NCBI RefSeq assembly: GCF_028640845.1 | Contig: NC_080539.1 | Span: 190,349,436 to 190,413,435 of the forward strand | From: Ahaetulla prasina | Taxonomy: Eukaryota; Chordata; Lepidosauria; Squamata; Colubridae | Direction: 5' to 3' | DNA length: 64,000 nt | Shown: positions 11,236 through 22,020 of the stretch, piece by piece | Numbering within the stretch: the first letter of the stretch is position 1 | Layout: the number at the start of each line of letters is the position of its first letter | Made by a program: the position numbers and the translations under genes | Notes under the pieces: model-generated | The model's input: only the letters and a program-made list of their open reading frames with translations | Database searches by the model: none | Told to the model about the DNA's origin: nothing

Positions 11236-11287
11236 CCATGATGTCATCTCCGCCTCTCCTCCTGACCCACATTTTAAAAGGCAAGAT
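11236..11287 (+). pseudogene. Gypsy P RT, 5' remnant left of the L1 insertion
   Basis: The plus strand reads PPLLLTHILKGK, matching the Gypsy RT segment before FTKLDL. The same frame resumes at 14284 ([17 protein letters not shown]). The last nine bases (11279-11287) are the duplicated target AAGGCAAGA. Confidence 0.6.
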
Positions 11288-12275
11288 TTTTTTTTTAATT
11301 GAAAACGTTTTACAATAAAAATTTTCCCCATTACATCCCACCCCCTCCCCCACCCACCATCAACCCCGTCCCCCCTCCCCCCCGACTTCCCAGAGGTATA
11401 CAAGGTATACGATCTGACAATCATAAGCTAGAATACCCTAATTATCCATAAATTCCCATCCCTCCCCTAGAACCTCAACTCCCCTTCTCCATAAAGAAAA
11501 ACAAAAAAAGAAGGAAATGTTCATTCATAAAATATTTGATGTTTTTTCATCCAATAATTATTCTAAATATAGTCAGTCCATCTTCCTCATTCCGGTATAT
11601 TTTCTTGTGGATTTTCAGTCTGATACATTGAAGTTTCCAACAAATTCAATATTTTCAACCTCTGGTCTTTGATAACAAGCATATAATCCATCTTCCAATG
11701 TTACACTAGCATCATCACAATAAGTTACAAATATTTTATAATAATTTTAACATTTTAACCTTAAGCAACTCCCTTTCTGTTTAATTTTTATTTTAATTCC
11801 CTTTCCAACACTTTAGACCCAATATCAGTTTTTATCCAAAGTAACTAAGTCCAACATTAATAAAATAACCTCAATAAAATATATCTCCCTCATTTTACTT
11901 GCAAATTAAAACAAATACAACCCAACTTAATTTCCAAATACCATCTATAAAACATTTTATATAAAAAAAGAATTTAAATTATCCTTCCTTACTTTCAATT
12001 TTTATCCAAAATAGATAAATCCACCATATATAAAAATAACAACATAAATGTAATACACCCACATTTGACTTACAGATTCAAACAAATGCACATTATCCTT
12101 TCTATTTCTTTTATATTCAAAAACTTTTACTTACAATTTACCCTTTCCCATAAAAGGAAGCACAATGTTGCTTCTTTACTCCTTGTTCTTTTTTAAAAAT
12201 TACCATCCTTTGCTCCTCCCTTGCTATTTTCGGTATTTCTTCTCCCAAAGTTACAGCCCCAATTTCAAATTGTGT

Positions 12276-13660
12276 TTACTTTACTTCCTTCTCCCTTTTT
12301 TTAACCATTTCCACTTCTCCTCCCACCTTAACTTCTAAATCTGGTAAACTTCCAGCCTTCAATACCTCAGCATAAAAAACTCTTGCTTTGGTAACTACAT
12401 TAAGACAATACTTCCCTCCCATATATTTTACTGTTAGTCCGGCTAGCACATTCCATCTATACAAGCGGTTCTCAACCTGTGGGTCGGGACCCTGCTGGGG
12501 GTCGAATGACGATTTGCCAGGGGTTGCCTAAGACCATCGGAAATATAGGAAGTATATTTGCGAGTTGAAGAATCGCACACCAATGGCTGACTCCACAAGC
12601 CAGCTGCAGGCTCTTCAAATCGCTATCCGAATTCGGCTTCCGGCGCAATGAATTAAAAAAGAGAGAAATCTTTGCTCTGATGTCTCCCTCTCAAACCAGC
12701 TGCAATCACTCCCAATCGCTAGCCTAATCTGGCTTCAGGCGCGATAAACTTAATAGGGGAGGAGTCTCCGCTTTAATGCCTCTGTCCTCAAGGCAATCGC
12801 AAGCAATTCAGATCGCTAGCCAATATGGCTTCAGGCGCGATAAATTCAAAACGAAAATAATTTTATGGTTGGGGGTCGCCACATCGTGGGGAATTGTATT
12901 AAAGGGGTCGCAGCACTATAAAGATTGAGAACCACTGATCTATACCATACCTGGCGGTTTCTAAGCTCCTTTACCAAAAAAGCATATTCTTTTCGGTCCC
13001 TCAATATTTTGGAAGGAATTTCTTTCAACACCAAAATCTCTTGACCCAATATTTGAATTTTACTTTTATAGGAGGCTTGCGAGATTTCATTCCTAATCTT
13101 CCTAGATGTAAAATAAATCACTATATCACACCTTGGCAGCTGTCTCTGCCTTGCCACCCATGAGTTGACACGGTAAATTTTCTCAATTTGATTTTCAAGA
13201 TCCACTTTCAATCCAATCACCTGTGAAAAGGCTTCTGCAAATATCTTTTTTAGATTCTCGTTTATTTTCTTTTAAACCTCTCACCCTCAATGCAGATTCC
13301 ATTGTTTTATATTGTAATAAAACCCATTCTTCATCTGTTTTTGCCACCTTGTTTCGAAGCTCCTCTATTTGACTTTTTAAATTCAAATTAATTGATCAAT
13401 CTCATGCACTTTTCCATCCAGTTTTTTTTATAAATTCAATCATAGTCATAAAGGCTGACTTCACTTCTTCTTGTAAATCTTCATTCTCAGCTGTAGCAGA
13501 ATTTTTAATTTCGAATAATTTCTCCTCAATTTCCTTAAGTTTTTTGACTCAAGCAGAAATTTGAGCCTGTAGAAATTCTTTCAACTGCTCTTGTAGTTTG
13601 TGTATTTGAACTAGCAAGGTAGCTCCCTTAGAATCAGCAGGCTGTATTTGTTTAAAAGCC
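12276..13660 (-). pseudogene. L1 ORF1 protein (broken)
   Basis: The minus strand starts MAFKQIQPADSKGATLLVQ, then a coiled coil with stops, then the RRM/C-terminal domain (YRVNSWVARQRQLPRCDIVIYF, KEIPSKILRD..KEYAFLVKEL). It is cut at 12945 by a hAT and resumes (YRW..GLTVKYMGGKYCLN). It aligns clearly with the intact ORF1 at 25786-26955. The protein is an RNA-binding trimeric chaperone of the L1 particle; this copy is dead. Confidence 0.85.
12463..12937. mobile_element. SPIN-type hAT DNA transposon (non-autonomous)
   Basis: It is flanked by a perfect 8-bp duplication ATCTATAC (12455-12462 and 12938-12945), in the middle of an L1 ORF1. The ends read AAGCGGTTCTCAACCTGTGG and ...AAGATTGAGAACCACTG. 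The subterminal GGGGTCGCC-type blocks and the TTTATGGTTGGGGGTCGCC end match the SPIN (Space Invaders) family as I remember it. The interior is unlike the compact SPIN MITE and may be a different internal deletion. Confidence 0.85.
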
Positions 13661-14283
13661 ATCTTACTTTAACTTTATAAATTGCAACAAAGTCAAATCT
13701 TTTCAAACCACTTATTTGAAATGGGTAAATCAGTTCTATAGACCTTCGGCTTTTCTCTTTAAGATTTCTTCACTTAGATATAAAATCCATCAAATTTAAG
13801 CAAAGTTAATAAGGCGCTGATGATGTTAACAAAGACTTCCTTAAGTTTCGTTTTCACGCATTAACCAAATCCGCTATTTTCCTTCTTCTCAAATACCATT
13901 CAAAGATCGAGATGAAGTCTAAAACAAACATCCACCCTGCCTCTTGCCTCTGTTCTGTCTGCTTAAAGTAATTAGAATATCTTCATCTTGATAGCAGAGA
14001 TGGTCGCGAGCACTTTGTTCTGCAAAAATGCAGAAGCTTCCCAGATCTGGAGCATTTGCCAGGTTTAAAGAGGGAGCTCTCACCTTTCGAGCCCCAGGAG
14101 TTATTCCTGGAGCTCTTGGAGAGCTCTACCCCCACCCGGCTGCTCACCTTTCCCTCTTCTCCTGAGGGAAGGGTTTTCAAGCCGTCAGACAGCTGATTTA
14201 CGCTGTCTGAGCGGCTTTAACAGAATCACGGGGGCGGCGGTCCGAAAGGGCCATCTCCAACGCGCGCGGAGCCACCGGAAGTC

Positions 14284-15367
14284 AAGGCAAGACTTTTTTA
14301 AAGCTGGACTTGAGGGAAGCCTATTACCAAGTCAGGATTCGGAAGGGGGATGAGAGGAAGATGGCTTTTAACTGCCCACTGCCCAGTTTAACATGCTCCC
14401 GTTTGGGCTCCAAAGGGCCCCTGCAGGGTTCATGCAGCTGATAAATGAGGTGCTGCATGAAAACTTATACAAGGATATTTTGGTATACCTTGATGCCATT
14501 CTGATATATACCAAAACAAAAGCTGAGCACATAAAGCTGGTCTGGGCAGTCCTGAAAAACCTTTGAGCTACCAAACTATGCTAAGCTCTCAAAATACGAG
14601 TTCCACAAAGACAAAATAACTACCTGAGGTACTGGATCTCACAACAGGGGTTTGAAATGGACCTGGAAAAAATGTAAGTAGTGTTAGAATGGGAAGCCAC
14701 AGGCACCCGATGACCCGAAGCTATAAAGCTTCCTAGGGTTCACAAATTTCATCCTATCATTTGCCCAAATCGCCCTCCCTATCACTAACTTGTTGAGAAC
14801 CATGGGGGTAGATAAGCTTAAACCCAGCCAACCACTAAAGTGGAACATGGAATGCCAAGCAGCATTCAAGCTAAAAAAGCTCCTCAGCCAAGCCAGTGTT
14901 GAATCACTCAGACCTGGAAAAATCCTTTGTGATTCAGGCAAATGCCACCAATGTGACAGTGGAGGCTGTGCTGCTTCAGGAAAAAGAGGAGGGTCAACTA
15001 TAGCCCTGTGCATACACATTGAAAAAACTAATCGAAACCGAGCAGCATTGAGCAATATGGGAGAATTTGCAAGCATTTGCAATTAGATGGGGCTCTCCTC
15101 ACTTGGTGGCACTTCCTGGAAGGGAATAAAATCCCTTTCCAGGTATGGACCGACCACAAGAATCTGGAAGCTCTAAAGACCACAAGGAAAATGTCCCCTA
15201 AGCAAGCCCATTGGGCCCATACTTTCATCAATTTAACTTTATCCTCCGCTATTTACCGGGGAAGAAAAATTTCCTGGCAGATGCTTTGTCCAGATTGCCC
15301 CAGTATAATAGTGCAAAGACAAGTAGTTAAACCCATGCTCCCCACATCACAATTTGAGGCCCCAAAA
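14284..15367 (+). pseudogene. Gypsy P RT-RNase H (plus strand)
   Basis: Decayed plus-strand pol: [20 protein letters not shown], the RT catalytic region with substitutions and frameshifts, then RNase H (VWTDHKNLEALKTTRKMSPKQAHWA). It ends at EAPK just before the TAGCA repeat at 15368. The element resumes with integrase at 30297. Stops and frameshifts show it is old. Confidence 0.85.
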
Positions 15368-15372
15368 TAGCA
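15368..15372. repeat. Left TAGCA target duplication of the 14.9-kb nest
   Basis: TAGCA here and at 30292-30296 flanks everything between the RNase H end and the integrase start of Gypsy P. On both inner sides lie CTTATTTTTGGGG-type sequences, suggesting the original insert was a DNA element later enlarged by nested insertions. Confidence 0.7.
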
Positions 15373-15974
15373 CCACGTCTTATTTTTGGGGAGGCCTTAT
15401 TTTCCCCTCATATATGGGGGCGGGGTGAACTGCCCCTCGCGCCTCCTTGCCTAACGGTTTTACCAGCAGCTTGGTCTGTCGAACAGCTGATCTGCGGGTG
15501 CACAAGAAGCATGGCTGCTTTGGCAGCCAATTGAGGCTGCAAAAGCAGCAGGAGGCCCTACGCACCTCGCACCTCTGTGAAACAGCTGATCTGCAGGTGC
15601 GCTGCCGCCAGCTCCAAGAAGCGCAGCCTTGAGCCTTGCTGTCAGGCTGCCTCTGATTATATCTAGGAAAGAATACACCTTGACTTCATTTGCAAATAAA
15701 GAAAAGTACTTTTACTAGATACATCTGGACTGCAGCAGTATAAAGTTGGATCTGAGACAAAATATGGCTAACATTCCATATCTCCCCATTAGTCCCTCCT
15801 CTCCTCAGGAGGTCAGACTGGTCTGGTCCAATGCCAGCTCCTTCTTGGCCCCCGTGGTAATCTTCTTCCGCCGGTCTCTAGCTGTTAATCATCTCAGGAA
15901 TGCAGTCTCTGTTGAAAAAGCCCGTGCTCTAACATTCAACCGTTAATCACCCTTCCCCTTCTGTTATGTCAGAT
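15373..15974. repeat. DNA-element end and unassigned repeat sequence
   Basis: It starts with CTTATTTTTGGGG-type terminal sequence. A GC-rich stretch follows with two related blocks containing CAGCTGATCTGC (about 15480 and 15590). Then comes sequence with AATAAA near 15692. No credible coding frame. The rest is not recognised. Confidence 0.4.
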
Positions 15975-16124
15975 GACACTCTTAAAGGGCCCTCTTCCCT
16001 TACCCTGTATAGGGCAGTGAAAGATCTTACATCCTTAAACTATTTTACATTACAGAAAGAATCCATTACATTCTAACTACTGATTATAAATTGTACAAAA
16101 ATATGTGAGGATTGGAGTGGAGGC
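15975..16124 (-). repeat. LTR-like direct repeat, copy A
   Basis: Nearly identical to 20785-20937 over about 150 bp (CTCTTAAAGGGCCCTCTTCC through GGATTGGAGTGGAGGCTG). It abuts the Gypsy LTR at 16125. Read on minus, the second copy starts TGTCAGCCTCC, so both are probably fragments of one LTR family. Confidence 0.65.
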
Positions 16125-16660
16125 TGTCGTGTCCCACTCCTCCGCTGACGACCGGGTCAGGGAAATCCGAATCAGGCGTGCCTCTGCAGCTCTGCCAAAG
16201 TCCTAGCAAAGTTCTCAAGGCAGGCAGGAGACCAGAAAGTTATTTCAGCAAGATAAGGTAGACTTTGCCTGACTCAGAGAATGCCAGAAAGCAGATCCTT
16301 TATATAGGCCATGGGGTGTGGCTCCATGACTCAGCACTTATCCAGGCCTGCCCCTCCCTTCCTTCTGTTGATGCCGCTTATCAATTCTCCTGAAGCGAGG
16401 GTCCCTCCAGTCTGCAGCTGTTGGTAATTGACCTTCCTCAGGCTCACATGCTGTGGGGGAGGGGGAGGGGTCTAGTTGCTCCGTTAGCCTGGGCATGGAG
16501 CCAGGGCTGGGGGCTGGAGGCGCTTCTTCTTCCTCAGCCTGTCTGGGCATGGGGCCAGGGCTGGGGCCGGGAGGCATGCTAGGCCATTCCTCAGCATTCG
16601 GAAGCAGATAAGAAGGCCCCGGCTGCAGGGAAAGCGGACGAGGCACAACAGAGGCTGACA
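16125..16660 (-). repeat. 3' LTR of Gypsy Q (minus strand)
   Basis: On minus the LTR runs from TGTCAGCCTCTG (16660) to ...GGGACACGACA (16125), about 536 bp with TG/CA ends. It holds a TATATAAAGG box (16297-16306 region). It is preceded on minus by a polypurine tract GCAGGAGGGCCGAA and the integrase of the same element. A proline-rich frame inside it (16338-16685) is not a gene. Confidence 0.85.
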
Positions 16661-16675
16661 TTCGGCCCTCCTGCA
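16661..16675 (-). other. Polypurine tract of Gypsy Q
   Basis: Minus-strand GCAGGAGGGCCGAA lies immediately before the LTR start TGTCAG. The same tract and junction occur on plus at 56909-56926, so the two elements are one family. Confidence 0.8.
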
Positions 16676-18598
16676 ACAAGGACATTAATCCTAGAAAAGA
16701 AAAGAGAAAAGTTAGGGTTTGTCAGGATATTTTTTATAGAATTGTGTTATCTTTTCAGAAGCACGAACATCTTCTTTGTTCACCCATTCAGCTTGGGACA
16801 AAGGGAAGTATTTCCAAGCAATAAGATATTGAATTTTATTTCTATGTTTTCTTGAATCTAAGATTTCTTTTACTTCAAAATGTTGTTCGCCCTCTATGAG
16901 AATTGGTATAGGAGGGGGTGTATAGTTCGCATGGAAAGTAGACATGTGTTCTGGTTTCAGTAAGCTCACATGGAAAATGGGGTGAATTCTTCTAAGTGTT
17001 TTTGGTAATTCTAGCTGTACAGTCACGGGGTTGATGATTTTCACTATGGGGAAAGGTCCCACATACTTAGGTCCCAGTTTTTTAGATTTTTGAGTGGTTT
17101 GCAAATATTTGGTGGAGAGATAAACTCTATCTCCAACTTGGTATTTGTTCTCAGGGGATCTTTTTTTATCTGCTTGTTTTTTATGTGCACGGTGGGTGTC
17201 ATCAATCGCCTTGCGAGTCATTTTCCATGTGCTTTGTATTTGATCTATCCATTCCAGTTTGATCTATCATTCCAGTTCCAAGATAGGAACAAAGTCTTGG
17301 CCTGAAGCTACTTTAAAAGGAGTAAATCCCGTGCTACTATGAATTGAGTTGTTGTAGGCTACTTCTGCAAAAGGTAGTAGGTCCGCCCAATTGTCTTGTT
17401 GATAGTTAATGTAACAACGTAAATATTGTTCTAGTACCGAGTTCGAGCGTTCACAACTTCCATTAGTCTGGGGATGATGGGAGGAGCTTAATCCTTGAGC
17501 GGAGCCAATCAGTCACAAAAATTCTTTCCAAAATTGAGAAGTGAATTGAACTCCTCGATCTGAGATGATGCATTCAGGAACTCCATGGAGTCTATAAATG
17601 TGTTGCACAAACAACTTTGCCAGAGTTTTTGAAGAGGGTATTTTGGAACATGGAATAAAATGGACTTGTTTGGAGAAAAGGTCTGTGACTACCCAGATTA
17701 CAGTATTGCCTGCACTTTCGGGTAGCTCCACTATGAAATCCATGGATATTTCTTTCCATGGGGCTCCTGGCCAGGCTACTGTTTGAAGTAATCCAGGAGG
17801 TTTTCCTGGAGGCCTTTTAGATGATGCGCAAACAGGGCAACTTGCTATATACGATTGAATGTCCTTTTTAAGGCTTGGCCACCAAAATTGTCTTTTAAGA
17901 AGGTGCAAGGTTTTCACAAACCCAAAATGTCCTGCCATTTTAGCATCATGGCATCGTTGTAGGATAGTTTCTCTTAGTGATAGAGGAACATATAGTTTTA
18001 CTCCAATCCAAGCTAGTCCATCACGGAGCATGCATTCATGCGAATGAGCCAAGAACCAGTCATCGGAGTTCAAAGCTTCTTTAAACAACTTAGTTAATTC
18101 ATCTGGCAGTGATGTCTCGGTTTTGGTATGGCTTCGGGTTATAGCCGGAGCTGCTAATTGCTGAATGGGGAGTATTGGGCGAATCACCTCGGAGCGTGTA
18201 CCATTGTATTGGGGCAGACATGAAAGAGCATCTGCCAAAAAGTTATTTCCTCCGGGAATGTAATGTAAAGTGAAATTAAAACGGTTAAAATATTGAGCCC
18301 AGCGGGCTTGTTTAGGCGAAAGTTTTCTAGGAGTTTTTAGTGCTTCCAGATTTTTGTGATCAGTCCAAACTTCAAAAGGATGATTGGAACCTTCTAAGAA
18401 TTGTCTCCAAGTGCAAAGAGCCCAATGAACTGCAAATGCTTCTTTCTCCCAAATAGCCCATCTTTTTTCAGTTTCAGTCAATTTTCGAGAAGTGAAAGCA
18501 CAAGGTTGTAGTTTACCATCGGCATTGTTTTGGAGCAAAACTGCTCTGACCACTACATCACTAGCATCTGCTTGTACCACAAAAGGAACATCCATGTC
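16676..18598 (-). pseudogene. Gypsy Q RNase H, integrase and chromodomain
   Basis: The minus strand from 18595 reads RNase H (VVQADASDV, TSRKLTETEKRWAIWEKE, VWTDHKNLEALKTPRKLSPK). The integrase zinc finger follows (HDAKMAGHFGFVKTLHLLK, SCPVCASS), then the core (SMDFIVELP, IISDRGVQFT, SCERSNSVLE). The C-terminal part ends in a chromodomain (VKEILDSRKHRNKIQYLIAW) and PDKP stop at about 16720. One stop at 17513 and an in-frame loss near 17250 break it. The chromodomain marks it as a chromovirus; it would target chromatin marks. An L2 LINE cuts off the RT at 18599. Confidence 0.9.
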
Positions 18599-20778
18599 CT
18601 TTTAGATCTAGAGCCGAGGGAGACCACTGTTCCTCAGATTGCTGGCTGTGAATCCCTCTATGTGCGGTGGGGCCATAGGAATCAGCTGGGCTTGGTGATC
18701 GCGTATCTGGCTCCTTGCTGCGTGACCACAGCTCTGCCTGAGCTGTTGGAGGTACTTGCTGCTGTGGCAGTTGAGACCCCCAGACTTATAGTCATGGGGG
18801 ATTTCAACCTGCCATCAGTTGGCTTGTCATCGACGGCAGCTCGGGAGTTCCAGGCTTCCATGACGGCCTTGGACCTGATTCGAGTAAATGATGGCCCTAC
18901 GCACATGGGGGGAGGCACGCTGGATCTGATTTATATCTCTGGACAGTGGTTAAATGATCTGGTGTTAGATGATTTAGTAACAGAACCATTGTCATGGTTG
19001 GATCATTTTCTCCTTCGCCTAGACTTCCGAACCGCCATTCACCATCGCAGGGAGACGGAACCTATACGTTGGTTCCGTCCCAGGCGCCTGATGGACCCTG
19101 AGAGGTTCCTGACGGAGCTTGGGCCATTCCCTGAGGATCTGGCCCACGGCACGACTGAGAAACTGGTTGTGGCCTGGGAACAGGCCGCGGCCGGGGCCTT
19201 GGACCGTGTCGCGCCTTTGCAGCCTCTGACCCGGCGCAGATCTCGTCCGGCCCCTTGGTTCTCCGAGGGGCTGAGGGAGATGAAACGCCGGAAAAGACGC
19301 CTAGAGAGCACCTGGAGGTCCAGTCGCTCCGAAGCTGATCGGACACTAGTTAGGTCCTATTCTAGGACCTACCTAGTGGCAATGAGGGAAGCGAGGCGTT
19401 CTTACGCCTCCACCCTCATTGCGTCGGCAGATAACCGCCCGGCCGCCCTGTTTCGGGTGACCCGCTCTCTCCTACATCAGGAGGTGCGGGATGACCCTTT
19501 GCAGGGATAAGCCGAGGAGTTTAGTGGTTATCTATACGATAAAATCACTCAGCTGAGGGACAGTCTGGATCGAATTTGGGATGATCCAAGCAAGGGAGAG
19601 GAGGCACGTCTTGTTGAGTCCATTTGGGATGAGTTTGACCCTGTGGCTCCCGAGGACGTGGACAGGTTGTTGGGGAGGCTTCACGCCACGACATGTTTAC
19701 TGGACCCGTGCCCTTCCTGGCTGGTACTGGCCACTCAGGAGGTGACACGAGGCTGGCTCCAGAGGATTATCAACGCTTCTTTGTTGGAAGGGGTTTTCCC
19801 TGCCGCCTTGAAAGAGGTGGTGGTGAGACCCCTCCTTAAGAAGCCCTCTTTGGACCCAGCTATTTTGGGTAATTATCGTCCAGTCTCCAACCTTTGCTTT
19901 GTTGCGAAGGTTGTAGAGAGTGCTGTGGCACGACAGCTACCCCAATACCTGGATGAAGATGTCTATCTAGACCCGTTCCAGTCCGGCTTCCGACCCGGAT
20001 ACAGCACGGAGACAGCTTTGGTCGCATTGGTGGATGATCTCTGGAGGGCCAGGGACAGGGGTTATTCCTCTGCCCTGGTCCTATTAGACCTCTCAGCGCT
20101 CGATACCATCGACCATGGTATCTTGCTGCGCCGGTTGGGGGGATTGGGAGTGGGAGGCACCGTATATCGGTGGTTCTCCTCCTATCTCTCCGACCGGTCG
20201 CAGACAGTGTTGACAGGGGGGCAGAGGTCGACTGCGAGGTGCCTCATCCCGATTCAGTCAGCTGCAGCCGCGGCTGGCTGTTGGAGGCGAGTTATTGGCC
20301 CCAAAGGATAGGGTGCGCAACTTAGGTGTCCTCCTGGATGATCGGCTGTCGTTTGAAGATCATTTGACGGCCGTCTCCAGGAGGGCCTTCCACCAGGTTC
20401 GCCTGGTTCGGCAGTTGCGCCCCTTCCTTGATCGGGATGCCTTATGCACAGTCACTCATGCGCTCGTTACCTCTCGCTTGGATTATTGTAATGCTCTCTA
20501 CATGGGGCTCCCCTTGAAGTGCACTCGGAGGCTTCAGTTAGTCCAGAATGCAGCAGCGTGGGTGATAGAGGGAGCTACGCGTAGCTCCCACGTAACACTG
20601 CTCCTGCGCAGACTGCACTGGCTACCTGTGGCCTTCCGAGTGCACTTTAAGGTGTTGGTTACGACCTTTAAAGCGCTCCATGGCTTAGGACCTGGGTACT
20701 TACGGGACCGCCTGCTGTTACCACATGCCTCCCACCGACCCGTACGCTCTCACAGAGAGGGACTTCTCAGGTTGCCTT
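18599..20778 (+). pseudogene. L2-like LINE, internally deleted
   Basis: The plus strand begins inside the endonuclease ([28 protein letters not shown]) and runs through the linker and RT ([26 protein letters not shown]). One stop at 19509 and a missing codon pair are seen. At about 20247 it jumps to IQSAAAAAG...APKDRVRNLG, deleting the segment with [10 protein letters not shown] and YADD. It ends truncated at LLRLP. It lacks the 3' hairpin. It sits between Gypsy Q and LTR-like repeat A'. Confidence 0.88.
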
Positions 20779-20784
20779 AGTTAC

Positions 20785-20937
20785 TCTTAAAGGGCCCTCT
20801 TCCCTTACCCTGTATAACAGGGCATTGATACATCTTACATCCTTAAACTATTTTACATTACAGAAAGAATCCATTACATTCTAACTACTGATTATAAATT
20901 GTACAAAAATATGTGAGGATTGGAGTGGAGGCTGACA
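20785..20937 (-). repeat. LTR-like direct repeat, copy A'
   Basis: Second copy of 15975-16124. On minus it starts TGTCAGCCTCCACTCC at 20937, matching other Gypsy LTR starts in the window. It is truncated at 20785 next to the L2 fragment. Confidence 0.65.
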
Positions 20938-20956
20938 CTTGCACAGATGCACATCC

Positions 20957-21142
20957 CAGGATTGCAAGGTTGAAGGCTTTGGATGGAGCATTTTTAGGAT
21001 GTGCATCTATGCTGAGCTCAAGGAAAGGAAGATTGGCACGAAAATGGGAGGGGGATTTTCCTGCCGATCGCTCTTTCCTTGAGACTAGCACAGACACACA
21101 TCCAAAAATGTTCCATCTGAAGCCTTCAGACTTGCAATCCTG
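20957..21142. repeat. Imperfect palindrome, about 70-bp arms
   Basis: The arm 20957-21028 (CAGGATTGCAAGG...CTCAAGGAAAGG) is largely the reverse complement of 21073-21142. The loop is about 44 bp. It may be an inverted-repeat MITE. It is the source of small spurious frames. Confidence 0.75.
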
Positions 21143-21785
21143 CACAGGGAAGGCGGAGGTTTGTTCTGAAGCTGCAGCAGAGTGTGGGTAACATTGTGTT
21201 CCTCTTGCTCCAGCGAGAGGGGTGCAAGCTGGGGGCTCAGCCAAGGAAGATGGGGTTTTGGGGGGTGATTTCCCCCTCCCTCTTCCATCCTTCTGCAGGC
21301 CACCACAAAGCTCTCACAGGGCAGCATGACCGTTGGTAAAGGGGGCCCTGGCAGGCCAGTGATGGAGATGCTCTCGAGATCTTGGCCAAATTGCACACAC
21401 CAGGCAGGAGCAGCCCAGCTGTTGGCTGCTCCTGTCTGGAGCAGTGCAGCCAGGAATGCGGTGAGGCCCCATCAGGCCAGCAGCACCAGGTATAGCAGGT
21501 GTAGCAGGCCCAGCAGCTGGGCAGAGGTGGAGGGACCTGATTCTTACACTCCACACAGCCTTCTGCCTCATTGTAGCAGCATCCTGAGCAAGACCCAAGC
21601 TCCAGGCCTGGCAGAGTGCAAACCAAGTCATTGTCTGCTCCAGAGCTGTAAAGTGAGCTGCAGAAGACAGGAGATCTTGGCTGCGAGATTGCCTGGTGCC
21701 ATGGGTGCAGCTGGGGCTGACAAAAGTGCACAGGAAACATCTTTAGGTGCCTAGAGACAGACAGAATGAGAGGCAGGTTCCAGAC
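21143..21785. other. Unassigned sequence
   Basis: GC-moderate sequence without a recognised repeat or gene. Open frames on both strands lack any known domain. I see nothing to annotate. Confidence 0.3.
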
Positions 21786-21824
21786 CTCATTATTATTATT
21801 ATTATTATTTATTAGATTTCTATA

Positions 21825-21853
21825 CCGCCCTTCTCCCGAAGGACTCAGGGCGG
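21825..21853 (-). other. L2 3'-terminal hairpin with UUCG loop
   Basis: The same 29-nt hairpin as at 9816-9844, on minus, between the 3' UTR and the terminal AAT run. Confidence 0.8.
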
Positions 21854-22020
21854 TGTACAGCCAGAGTAAAAACAAACAATACAATATCCAATTAAAACAA
21901 AATTAAAAAACTTATTACACAATTGGCCGAAAACTTTAAAACATTTAAAATTCTAAAAACCCATTAAAATTCATATAAAATTTAGAAATATGGAATATAA
22001 ATTTAAAAATACAACAAAAT

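Larger units (their letters stand above)
11288..14283 (-). mobile_element. ORF1-only L1 (HAL1-like), inserted in Gypsy RT
   Basis: It is flanked by a perfect 9-bp repeat AAGGCAAGA (11279-11287 and 14284-14292). On the minus strand the order is: GC-richer 5' leader (14283-13661), L1 ORF1 (13660 to about 12276), about 990 bp of A/T-rich sequence with two related blocks about 169 bp apart, a G-rich polypurine tract (11331-11395) and an A tail. No ORF2 endonuclease or RT sequence is present. A SPIN hAT interrupts ORF1. The structure is that of a non-autonomous half-L1. Confidence 0.8.

Noticed and set aside
16338..16685. Proline-rich 115-codon minus-strand frame
   Set aside because: It is the Gypsy Q LTR, crossing its start and polypurine tract.
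21237..21884. 215-codon minus frame rich in Cys/Trp/Leu
   Set aside because: It runs out of unassigned sequence into the L2 3' tail (the AAT run gives the N-stretch) with no recognisable domain.
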